A stretch of DNA of 64,000 nt, taken from the NCBI RefSeq assembly GCF_020215645.1, contig NZ_CP084058.1, forward strand, positions 6,820,001 to 6,884,000, read 5' to 3'. Under the pieces are notes generated by a model. The model was not told the DNA's origin, made no database searches, and worked only from the letters and a program-made list of their open reading frames with translations. Positions 16,201-23,556 of the stretch are shown in pieces. Source of the DNA: Nonomuraea gerenzanensis (GTDB taxonomy: Bacteria; Actinomycetota; Actinomycetes; Streptosporangiales; Streptosporangiaceae). The first letter of the stretch is position 1. Every line of letters starts with the position of its first letter. The position numbers and the translations under genes are program-made.

Positions 16201-17029
16201 GACCGGCCTTGCCGGCCGGCTCCGCGATGGCCGCCCGCAGTCCGTCCTCGTCCATCGGGCCGAGCGTGAGCTGGTTCTCGGTGGCGGCCACCAGCTCCGG
16301 GTGGTTCAGGGCCTGGGTGTAGAAGTCCGAGCGCAGGCCGAGCACGACGACGTTGTCGTCCGCCAGGGCGTGGACACCGGTGACGAACGCGCGCCGCTCC
16401 GCCTCGTCCTCGCACAGGGTGAACAGCTCCTCGAACTGGTCGAGCACGATCAGCGGCCCCTCCAGCCCCTTGAGCGTCTCCATCGGCCTGGCTCCCGGGG
16501 TGTGGACCGTTCCCAGCTCCAGGGTGGCGATCAGGCCGGCGCCGATCAGGGAGGACTTCCCCGACCCCGAGGGGCCGACCAGCAGCAGGAGGCCGCCGCC
16601 GCCCTCGCCCAGCCGCTCCACCATGGCGATCAGCAGCTTGGTCGGCTTGGACCGGCCGAAGAACCAGCCGGCGCTGTCGGCCTGGTAGGCGGCCAGGCCG
16701 CGGTAGGGCGACGGCCCCGACCGGGGCGAGCCACGCCGCTGCCGGGCCCGCCGCCAGCCGGCGAGCCACGCCTCGATCCGGGCGGGGTCGTCCTCCCCGC
16801 ACACGTGCAGCACCTTGATCAGCAGCTCGCGGGAGGTCGTGGACGGCAGCCCGCGCCCGGCGAACCAGTCGCCGATCGTGCTGTGCGCGCCCTGCACACC
16901 GACCCTCGCCGCCACCTGGCGGACGGTCAGCCCGGCGCGCTCGCGCAGCAGGGTCAGCTCGTCGGCGAAGCCGCGGCGGGTCCTGATCCGGTCCGGCTGC
17001 GGCTCATCGGGTGCGGCGGGCTCGGGCAC
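13235..17029 (-). CDS. HTH - STAND NTPase - WD40 repeat protein
   Basis: 1264 residues. A Cro/XRE-like helix-turn-helix (about 20-75; LTVRQVAARVGVQGAHSTIG) is followed by the nSTAND1 signature SPYRGLAAYQ. Walker A GPSGSGKSS is at 152-160 and Walker B LIVLDQFEELF at about 193-203. A single membrane segment (about 504-525) precedes 13-14 WD40 repeats (about 590-1250, with GH-x-V-x-F-SPDG and W-D pairs). A proline/alanine linker near bases 14690-14770 is low-complexity. STAND proteins are ligand-triggered oligomerising switches; in actinomycetes this architecture has signalling or conflict roles. It is divergent from the metalloprotease gene, sharing a 107-bp promoter region. Confidence 0.9.
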   Translation of the reverse strand: MPEPAAPDEPQPDRIRTRRGFADELTLLRERAGLTVRQVAARVGVQGAHSTIGDWFAGRGLPSTTSRELLIKVLHVCGEDDPARIEAWLAGWRRARQRRGSPRSGPSPYRGLAAYQADSAGWFFGRSKPTKLLIAMVERLGEGGGGLLLLVGPSGSGKSSLIGAGLIATLELGTVHTPGARPMETLKGLEGPLIVLDQFEELFTLCEDEAERRAFVTGVHALADDNVVVLGLRSDFYTQALNHPELVAATENQLTLGPMDEDGLRAAIAEPAGKAGLTLEPGLTDLILRDLTLRDGAPAAGALPLLSHALYATWRHGHGPAITIADYEAAGGIAGAIALSADTACAELTEPQRALARRLLLQLVHVADDTADARRRVARQHLPEGAEEILDRFIAQRLLTADRETVEISHEALLTAWPLLVSWLKEDRAALLAGRKLAADAAAWDREGRDPASLYQGNRLAAAQDWRTVTTHPPGPLTAEFLDASAELARRQARAARAGARRLRRLVAGLGVLLVLACLSGVAALNEAAIASEQRDIALSRQVAHQASAVRAADPALAARLAQAAYALAPTTEARGGLLSAFGVPFNLRLSGHTDYVHDVEYAPGGKILASASKDGTVRLWDVGLPHRPRPLAVLTGHIGEVGALAFTPDGRRLASGGDDGTVRVWDVATARGLLTMPAAGGAVYALKFTSDGRVLASGGAAGEIVLRDVATGRTVNRLRGRQGTVQDLAVHGHLVAGAGDEGMVHLWDLTGKLPAPAPAPAPAPAPDADPASNPDPASNPASAGSRPLSARADLRPSATLTGHTGRVTSVAFSPDGKRLVTAGDDSTPRVWDLTRPNHPRLRFTLPGHRWIVYGATFSPDGTTIATAGDDNTARLWDASDGRPLQTLTPRPGAPIDTGAMSDVAFSPDGHTLATASYDHLLRLWDLPGPALTGGGRTRPVWAAPDGRTVITGNGDRALRWDVSDPHRPLSRTQVRTEGLVKLSPDGSLMVTAGPGGTIRLWSLTGPAPTLLATMSAGATPPDSAEFSADRRVLAVTATRDFVIRIWDLTDPARPRETRPLTGHTGFVNSLAFAPSGRLLASFGYDRTARLWDLTDVARPATTAVLRGHANAVYHGAFSPDGRTLATTSQDTTVRLWDVTHPASPSSSAVLHGHGTYVDSVAFSGDGRLLATGGGEPAVHLWDVTDPRAPTRWATLTGGEGPVIGLLFAGPLLVSGAADHPARVWGVDPVLAHRAVCARAYPALAAGQWASYFPGVAEQQPCRQ

Positions 17030-17136
17030 ATCTGCATGTCGGTGTGAGCAGCGCTTTGGTTACACACCGCGTACGGACTTGTACGGAAATCCCGGCGGCA
17101 CTCGGCTCACCAGGGCTTTCTCCCTACCGTCGAAGC

Positions 17137-20100
17137 GTGCGATCCTCCCTCGGGCGTGGCCTGGCCGCCCTGCTGCTGACACTCGCCTGCGTACTCGTCG
17201 GGATCCCGCCCTTACCGGCCCTGGCGGCCGAGATCTGCACGCTGCGGTTCGTCATCGAGACCGGTGACGACGGCATCGCCGAGAACTCCCTGGAGATCTT
17301 CCGGCTGGGCGAGAAGGTGCTCCTGTTCGACGAGCACCCGCCGGGCTTCCCGCCCCGGCCCTTCCACCAGGGCGGCACCGGCGACCGGGGGAACGCCGAG
17401 CTCACCTGGACGGGGCGGCTGGCGAACTGCGCCACCACCGCCGACCTGGACGAGGGCCTGTCCATCGAGCACGTCACGATCACCGACGACCTCAGCGCCG
17501 ACAACTGGATGCTGAACAAGCTGACCGTCGTGAACCCGGCCACCGGCGACGTGCTCGCCGAGCGCGGCACCCCTCCGGGCAAGGACTACCTGCACTACTT
17601 CCACAAGAACAGCGACCAGCTCCTCACGGTCCCCCTCGACGTCGAGAGCCGGCCGGACCCGCCGGCCGATCCGGCCAGGAAGCTCTGCCGGCTGGAGATC
17701 TCCGTCACCACCGGCGAGCACGGCATCAGGGACGACTCCGTGGAGATCTTCATGCTGGGCGGGCACGCGATCCTGTTCGAGGACCGCCCGGCCGACCTCC
17801 CGCCCCGGCCCTTCCTCCTGGACCGCACCGGGGATCTCCCGCACTTCCCGCACCGGTGGCGGACGCGGGTGCCCGGCTGCGTCACCGCCGCCGAGCTGGC
17901 GCAGGGCCTCAGCATCGAGCACCTCAACTTCGCGCCCGACGTCGGCACCGACAACTGGCACCTGGTGTCCCTGCGCATCGTGGACCTCGACACCGGCACC
18001 GAGCTGCTCGACCTGACCGCTCCGCCCGACCCGGGGTTCCTGCACTACTTCCAGAAGAACAGCGGCCAGGTCTACCGTACGCCGGACCGGGACGTCGACG
18101 GCGACCGCCTCAGCGACCGCATCGAGCTGAACGGCATCCGCCTACCCGACGGCACCATGGACACCTGGCTGCCGGACAACGGGGCCAACCCCTGCCGCGA
18201 CACCATCGCCGTCGAGGTCGACTGGCTGTTCGACACGGACGAGAACGTCAGGGACAGGCCCGACCCGGCCGCGATCGCCGAGGCGGTCGCCATGTTCGAC
18301 CGGGCGCCCCGCATCGCGGAGTCCCGCTGCCCGTACGGGACCGGGACAGGGCGGGGCGTCCAGTTGCTCGTCCACCTCGACGGGGAGATCCCGGTCCCCC
18401 ACGCGCAACGCGTACGGCCGCTCCTCGCCTCGCCCGAGGGGCAGCGGAGTCATTTCCACACCTTCCGGGCCGCGAACTTCTCCCCCTCCCGCTCCGGCCT
18501 CTTCCACTACAGCCTGTGGGGCTACCGCAGCGACGACACCAACAAGGGCGGGTCCTGCTGCTCCGGGCTGGACTTCGTGGTCACCCTCGGCGCCCTGCGG
18601 GAGCGGCCGGTGCGGTTGCAGAGCGCGACCTTCGTCCACGAGCTCGGGCACTCGCTGGGCCTCGACCACGGCGGCTACAACGGGGTGAACTACAAGCCGA
18701 ACTACCTGTCGGTCATGAACTACACCTACGCGACGGTGGGCATCCCGGACCACGCCGCCTGGCAGGCGCGGATGCGGGAGCTCGGCGACGCCACCGACGG
18801 CAGGATCCTGTCGAAGACCCTCGACGAGGTCAGCACGCTGGACTACTCCGCGCGCACGCTGCCCCGGCTCGTGCGTGGCGAGCTCGACGAGAGCGCGGGG
18901 CTCGGCACCGACCGTCACGTCATGGCGGCGTGGTGGGACAACGGGGGCACCCTGCGCGTGGGCGACGGCTCGCAGCCCCTCGACTGGGACGCCGACGGGC
19001 AGCTGGACGACGAGGCGGTGGCGGTCGACGTCAACGGCGAGTTCCAGCAGTGCGTCGAGGGCTTCGACCCGGACCGCACCCCGCCGAACGACGACACCTT
19101 GCAGACCGATGCCGAGGATGACGACCTCGACCGGTACGGACGGATCTACGCCGGGCTCAACGGACGCTGCCAGTCCTCGCCGGAGCCGGACGACCGGGCC
19201 GTGGTCGAGAAGGACTTCGACTACCCCCAGCGGTTCGGCTACACGCTCGGGCTGTCCGGCTCCAACGACTGGGCGCGCATCAGGTTCGGCGGCGGCCCGG
19301 GCGCGGGCGGCGGCACCCCGGCCTTCGGCGAGACCCCCGAGCTGAGCGTCGACGAGCTGACCGCCCACCGGGCCCGCCTGGTGGACGCCCTGGTCGTGGC
19401 CGGCAGCCCGCGCCCGGCGGCGCGGCCCCGCTGGGCGTACGCGTACCTGGACCGGGCCACCACCGCCGAGGCGCCGATCGGCCAGAGCGTCCCGCTCACC
19501 CCGTCCTGGCAGTGGAGCACCGGCCGGCTCGACCCGGACACCGCCGACCGGCGCGCCACCGTGGTGCACACCGGGACAGGCACCTATCAGGTACGCCTGC
19601 CGGGGGTCGCGTCGGCGGCCGGGATCGCGCACGTGACCCCGTACAGGACCGTCTACCGCGGCCGTACCTGCGGGGTGACCGGCTACGCCCCCGAGGGCCC
19701 GGACCAGGTGGTGGAGGTGCGCTGCTTCAACGAGGCCGGCGCGCCGGCGGACTGGTGGTTCACGGTCTTCTTCGCCGCGCCGGGGCCCGGCACCGCCCCC
19801 TACGCCACGGTCAGGTACGACGGCGCAGGAGGCACGGGCTCGGTGGACCCGGTGTTCAATCCGGGCACGGTGAACTCCGGCGGGGGCGTCAACCGTGTCA
19901 CGCGTGCGGGCACCGGGCTCTACCGGGTGACGCTGGAGGGGCCGGCGTTCGCTTCCGGCACGGGATACGTGCAGGTCACGCCGTACGGAACGGGGGCGCC
20001 TGCGCGCTGCGTCCCGGCCGGGAGCACGCCGGGCACGGACCGGGTGGAGATCATCGTGGCCTGCCACAGGATCGGCGGCGCGGTCGCGGCCGAGCCGGTG

Positions 20101-20478
20101 GACTCGCCCTGGTTGTTGTCGTACGTGGACGGCGCGGGCCTGCACCGGGACGGCGGCACCCCGGCCGCGTACGTCAGCGTGACGGGCGATCCGGCCGCTC
20201 CGGTCGTGGACCGGGCCCGGTCGTTCAGCGGCGACGGGGAGATGCCCGCGCTCGCCCGGCTCGGCACCGGCCAGTACCGGCTGACCTGGGACACGCTGGG
20301 CAAGCGGGGGGACAGCGTGCAGGTGACGGCGACCGGCACCGGCGGCGGGTACTGCCACCTGGGCAACATCGACTCCTACTCCGCGCCGCCCCGGGTGTCG
20401 GTGATCGTCTGGTGTCACAACGCGGCGGGCACTCTCGGCGACGGCCCGTTCGCCGTGGCCTACCTCCGGGCGCCCTGA
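17137..20478 (+). CDS. Secreted metzincin-type metalloprotease, multidomain
   Basis: 1113 residues from GTG 17137. There is a signal peptide (cut near PALAAEI), then two copies of an about 140-residue beta domain (CTLRFVIETGDDGIAENSLE and CRLEISVTTGEHGIRDDSVE). A calcium-type loop DVDGDRLSDRIELNG follows. The zinc site HELGHSLGLDH (501-511) with a following SVMNYTY Met-turn marks the catalytic domain. The C-terminal third carries three related beta-sandwich repeats (TYQVRLPG, LYRVTLEG, QYRLTWD cores with paired Cys). It is probably an extracellular protease. The upstream in-frame extension to 17011 is rejected because the signal peptide begins at GTG 17137. Confidence 0.88.
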   Translation: MRSSLGRGLAALLLTLACVLVGIPPLPALAAEICTLRFVIETGDDGIAENSLEIFRLGEKVLLFDEHPPGFPPRPFHQGGTGDRGNAELTWTGRLANCATTADLDEGLSIEHVTITDDLSADNWMLNKLTVVNPATGDVLAERGTPPGKDYLHYFHKNSDQLLTVPLDVESRPDPPADPARKLCRLEISVTTGEHGIRDDSVEIFMLGGHAILFEDRPADLPPRPFLLDRTGDLPHFPHRWRTRVPGCVTAAELAQGLSIEHLNFAPDVGTDNWHLVSLRIVDLDTGTELLDLTAPPDPGFLHYFQKNSGQVYRTPDRDVDGDRLSDRIELNGIRLPDGTMDTWLPDNGANPCRDTIAVEVDWLFDTDENVRDRPDPAAIAEAVAMFDRAPRIAESRCPYGTGTGRGVQLLVHLDGEIPVPHAQRVRPLLASPEGQRSHFHTFRAANFSPSRSGLFHYSLWGYRSDDTNKGGSCCSGLDFVVTLGALRERPVRLQSATFVHELGHSLGLDHGGYNGVNYKPNYLSVMNYTYATVGIPDHAAWQARMRELGDATDGRILSKTLDEVSTLDYSARTLPRLVRGELDESAGLGTDRHVMAAWWDNGGTLRVGDGSQPLDWDADGQLDDEAVAVDVNGEFQQCVEGFDPDRTPPNDDTLQTDAEDDDLDRYGRIYAGLNGRCQSSPEPDDRAVVEKDFDYPQRFGYTLGLSGSNDWARIRFGGGPGAGGGTPAFGETPELSVDELTAHRARLVDALVVAGSPRPAARPRWAYAYLDRATTAEAPIGQSVPLTPSWQWSTGRLDPDTADRRATVVHTGTGTYQVRLPGVASAAGIAHVTPYRTVYRGRTCGVTGYAPEGPDQVVEVRCFNEAGAPADWWFTVFFAAPGPGTAPYATVRYDGAGGTGSVDPVFNPGTVNSGGGVNRVTRAGTGLYRVTLEGPAFASGTGYVQVTPYGTGAPARCVPAGSTPGTDRVEIIVACHRIGGAVAAEPVDSPWLLSYVDGAGLHRDGGTPAAYVSVTGDPAAPVVDRARSFSGDGEMPALARLGTGQYRLTWDTLGKRGDSVQVTATGTGGGYCHLGNIDSYSAPPRVSVIVWCHNAAGTLGDGPFAVAYLRAP

Positions 20479-20514
20479 CCCGACCGTGGCCTACCTGCGA
20501 GTGCCCTGATCCAG
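20453..20514. repeat. 31-bp tandem duplication across two convergent gene ends
   Basis: Copies at 20453-20483 and 20484-20514 both begin CCGTGGCCTACCT and contain GCCCTGA. The first encodes the protease C-terminus (VAYLRAP-stop). The second repeats it beyond the stop and supplies the last codons and stop of the opposing gene (ends 20491). Confidence 0.85.
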
Positions 20515-21468
20515 CAGGCGGCGTAACCAGCTCCGCCACGACGACGCCACCCGGCCGGCCGGCCGCCGCCGGGTGGCGGCGGCGTCCTCGCTGGTCGCGG
20601 CGGGGAGCCGCTCGTCCAGGACGGCCAGCACGCGGGCCGCCGCCAGCTCCGCGATCTCCCGCCGTTCCGCCTCGGCCTCCGCTCGCCGCTCGCGCTCGCG
20701 CCGCCGCTCCGCCGTCCTCGCCAGCACGAGGTCGCCGGCCCACGCCAGCACCGTCAGGGCCGCGCCGCCCAGCAGACCGGCCCAGAACAGCGAACGGTTC
20801 GCCGCCTTCTCCGCCGCGACGTCGGTGAACGTGCCGTACGGCCCCGGGTCGGGAAAGCCGGGATTGTTGGCGGCCTGCTTCCGCGTCCAGCGCAGTCCGG
20901 GCCCCCGGTACTCGGGCGAGACGGCCTCGGGTTTGAGCCCGTTCTCGTCCGCCTGGCCCCGGTGCGCGAAGGCGACCTCGTAGTCGACGTCGTACTCGTG
21001 GTCCAGGCCGTACCAGGTCGCGCTCACCTCGGGCATGCTCACCAGCGTGGTCGAGCCGCTCCTGGCCACCATCGGATCGGCCACCTTGAACGACGCCTCC
21101 ATCAGCCCCCGCGTGCGCGTCGTGCCGGGCGGCGGAGGCGACGGGCAGATCTGCGTGACCACGGGCGGCGGGGGCCGGTCAGTGAGGAGGTGGACCTCCG
21201 CCTGCACGCAACCGCTCTCCGGGATGGCCGGGCTGCTCTTCTTCCCCAGGTCGAACGTCGCCAGGACCTCGACGAGGAGCCCCGGCGCGTCCGTGGCGGT
21301 CAGCTTGACGTCCACGTCCTGCGCCGGGCCGCGGATCAGCAGCGACACCGTGCTCGGGCCGCCGACCACCGGGAACGAGGGCACCGCCGCCTCGTACTGC
21401 CACCATCCGGCCAGAGCGAGCACCACGGCGCCCGACAGGAGGAACAGCGGGGTTCTGGTGGTCCTCAC
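20491..21468 (-). CDS. Predicted membrane-anchored protein, unknown
   Basis: 325 residues: an N-terminal membrane segment (LFLLSGAVVLALAGWWQY), an extracytoplasmic beta-rich region (about 30-225) with a proline run, a second membrane helix (about 229-252; SLFWAGLLGGAALTVLAWAG) and a charged cytoplasmic coiled coil (RRRERERRAEAEAERREIAE). No family recognised. It converges on the protease gene. The DUF1707/LiaF-like gene is 31 bp upstream on the same strand, suggesting a two-gene envelope-related operon. Confidence 0.7.
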   Translation of the reverse strand: MRTTRTPLFLLSGAVVLALAGWWQYEAAVPSFPVVGGPSTVSLLIRGPAQDVDVKLTATDAPGLLVEVLATFDLGKKSSPAIPESGCVQAEVHLLTDRPPPPVVTQICPSPPPPGTTRTRGLMEASFKVADPMVARSGSTTLVSMPEVSATWYGLDHEYDVDYEVAFAHRGQADENGLKPEAVSPEYRGPGLRWTRKQAANNPGFPDPGPYGTFTDVAAEKAANRSLFWAGLLGGAALTVLAWAGDLVLARTAERRRERERRAEAEAERREIAELAAARVLAVLDERLPAATSEDAAATRRRPAGRVASSWRSWLRRLLDQGTRR

Positions 21469-21499
21469 CGCGGGTCATGACCCGGCGGTGGCAGGTCGC

Positions 21500-22096
21500 T
21501 CACCGCCCCTGCAGGCGCCGCTGCTTGCGGCGTTCCCAGCTGCTGGCGTGCCGGATGACCACTCCTCCCGTGCCACCGCTGCCGGTGAGGCGGACCAGCG
21601 GCGTCCTGGGGAGCCGCTCTCGCGTGGTCTTGTCCGTGAAGCCTCCGAGACCTGCCTCCATGCGGGACGTGTCCGCGGCCCAGCCGTCGGGGATGACGAT
21701 CGTGACGCCGCCCATCTGGCCCTGCGCCTCGATCTGGATCTCGGGCAGCCGGCACTCGGTCTGGGTGAAGTCGAGCTTGACGGCACCCATGCCGCCGTAC
21801 ACGGTGATGCGCCCGGGCACGTCCCAGCGCCCGGAACGGGTCACGCCGTGCATGCCGCCCTTGAGGACCAGAGGCTCCTGGCTCACCGGGAACTCCGGTG
21901 GCAGATCCGCCGTCAGGGGCGCCAGGTCGGCGTACGTCTTGGCGTTCAGTGCCAGGCCCAGCCGCACGTCCAGCTCGTCGAGGTCGATCCGGCCATCGGC
22001 CGCCGCGGTGTTCAGGCGTTCCACCACGGCTTCGCGCTCGTCGTGCGAGACGCGCCACTCATCACGGCGAGCAGGTTCAGGGAGCCCAGCAGTCAT
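21500..22096 (-). CDS. DUF1707 / LiaF-like cell-wall stress protein
   Basis: 198 residues. The N-terminal DUF1707 (SHOCT-like) segment is at about 12-65 (WRVSHDEREAVVERLNTAAA, then GRIDLDELDVRL). A LiaF-like beta domain follows (about 85-165) with glycine-rich strands (ITVYGGMGAVKLDF, GQMGGVTIVIPDGW). There is no membrane helix, so it is probably peripheral to the membrane. Members occur near envelope-stress genes. The ATG at 22096 is preceded by an unusually AT-rich stretch (22100-22125), the likely promoter, shared with the divergent lipoprotein gene. Confidence 0.8.
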   Translation of the reverse strand: MTAGLPEPARRDEWRVSHDEREAVVERLNTAAADGRIDLDELDVRLGLALNAKTYADLAPLTADLPPEFPVSQEPLVLKGGMHGVTRSGRWDVPGRITVYGGMGAVKLDFTQTECRLPEIQIEAQGQMGGVTIVIPDGWAADTSRMEAGLGGFTDKTTRERLPRTPLVRLTGSGGTGGVVIRHASSWERRKQRRLQGR

Positions 22097-22168
22097 GTCC
22101 CAATACTACGGAGATATAGGGAATACGGCGCTGCCGAACTTCGCGGCGGCGGGCTTCGTCTGACTCGT

Positions 22169-23458
22169 ATGAGGCGGATCCTGCTCGTCGTCGTGCTGCT
22201 CGTGCTGACCGGGTGCGGTGCCCCGGTGGAGCTGCCGAGGGTCGCCGAGCCGGCCCGCTCGGTCGAGGAGGTGGCTGACCGGTTACGCGCGTTCGAGCTG
22301 CGCGAGGAGAGCCCTCATCCCGCGGTGGGTGATGTCTTCCAGTTGTGCCCGGGCACGATCGACACCCGGGCACCCGCCGAGCCGCAGGCGTTCCCCACCC
22401 TGGTCGCTCACTTGAAGACCGACCCGCCCGTCCACGCGCGGTTCATGCTGCTGCCGGACGCGGCGCAGGCGGCCCGCCTGGTGGCCCAGGCCGCAGGGGT
22501 GGCCCGTGGCTGCGCGGGCGCGGCGAGCGGCACCGTGGGCGAGGCGATGGACGCGGAGACGACCGTGTCCGCCTTCGACCGGGACGGCTGGTCGGGCACG
22601 CAGCTCATCACCAGCGGGCGGGCCGGGAGCGACACCGATGACCCGTTCTTCTACAAGCCGTTCACCACCGGGCAGATGGTGGCGCACCAGGGCGCGTGGG
22701 TCGTCGAGCTGGGCTGGAGCATCGGCGGCGGCTTCGGGTCCCCGGACTCCGGGTGGGCCGGCACGGGGCTGAGGGTCTCGCAGTCCGTGCTGGCCGTGGC
22801 CGACGGCGCCGTGACCGCGCCGCGGCCCCAGGACCGGCTGACCCGGGTGGTGCGCGCCCTGCCCGATCCCGGCGCCTACGGCGAGCGGCTCCAGGTCTGG
22901 CCGGAACCCGGCAAGCCGCGTCAGTATCGGGAGCAGGGGGACGGGCCCCCGATGACCAACGACCTGTCCTGCGGCGCCCTGTCGTCCCGGGAGCATCCTC
23001 CCGAGTTCGTGCCGTCCGTCGAGCGCTCGCTGCTCGGTGAGGTCGCCGTGCACGAGCTGGTGTCCGTGGCCCAGGACGAGCGGCAGGCCGAGCACGTACG
23101 GCGGGCATGGCTGCACGCCGAGAGCGGTTCTCCGGCGCCGGATCCCTGTGTGTACTCCGACCCGGGCTTCGTCCACACCGAGCAGACGGGCGCCAGGAGC
23201 GTCGCGCCGTCGGTCACGGCCTTCCGGCACGGGGAGTGGGCGGGCGAGATCGAGCGGTTCGCCGCACGGCATCCGGAGGCGACCGCCACGTCCGGCCCTC
23301 GCGACTCCTACGCGCAGGTGGCCATCGCCGTCCGGAAGGGCACGATGGCCGTCTACCTGAGATGGCAGGGCCCGGGCGGGGTGGATCCGCACCCGGCGTT
23401 CTCACGGGGCGAGTCCGCTCTGCGGCGCACGCTGGACCGGCTCGCGGCAGTCGGGTGA
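22169..23458 (+). CDS. Secreted lipoprotein, unknown
   Basis: 429 residues. A lipoprotein signal peptide with lipobox LTGC (Cys 17) marks it as membrane-anchored outside the cell. The body contains two similar halves (WSGTQLITSGRAG... and WAGEIERFAARHP...), both typical of actinobacterial sensor-like lipoproteins of unknown role. The ATG at 22169 lies 72 bp from the divergent DUF1707 gene; no Shine-Dalgarno is visible. The frame is open far upstream, but that part overlaps the opposing gene and is not coding. Confidence 0.75.
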   Translation: MRRILLVVVLLVLTGCGAPVELPRVAEPARSVEEVADRLRAFELREESPHPAVGDVFQLCPGTIDTRAPAEPQAFPTLVAHLKTDPPVHARFMLLPDAAQAARLVAQAAGVARGCAGAASGTVGEAMDAETTVSAFDRDGWSGTQLITSGRAGSDTDDPFFYKPFTTGQMVAHQGAWVVELGWSIGGGFGSPDSGWAGTGLRVSQSVLAVADGAVTAPRPQDRLTRVVRALPDPGAYGERLQVWPEPGKPRQYREQGDGPPMTNDLSCGALSSREHPPEFVPSVERSLLGEVAVHELVSVAQDERQAEHVRRAWLHAESGSPAPDPCVYSDPGFVHTEQTGARSVAPSVTAFRHGEWAGEIERFAARHPEATATSGPRDSYAQVAIAVRKGTMAVYLRWQGPGGVDPHPAFSRGESALRRTLDRLAAVG

Positions 23459-23556
23459 GGCGGAGGCGGCACGGGCACGCAGCCGCCGCACCCCGATCCA
23501 ATGGTGTTTTTCCGCGCAGTCTTAGCATGGTGCAGCCGTTGAGGAAAGGTGCAGCT

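Noticed and set aside
13331..17047. A 1238-codon open frame on the plus strand opposite the STAND-WD40 gene
   Set aside because: It is low-complexity Gly/Ala/Arg/Gln-rich and mirrors the high GC3 of the real minus-strand gene. It has no recognisable domain, whereas the minus strand encodes clear Walker and WD40 motifs.
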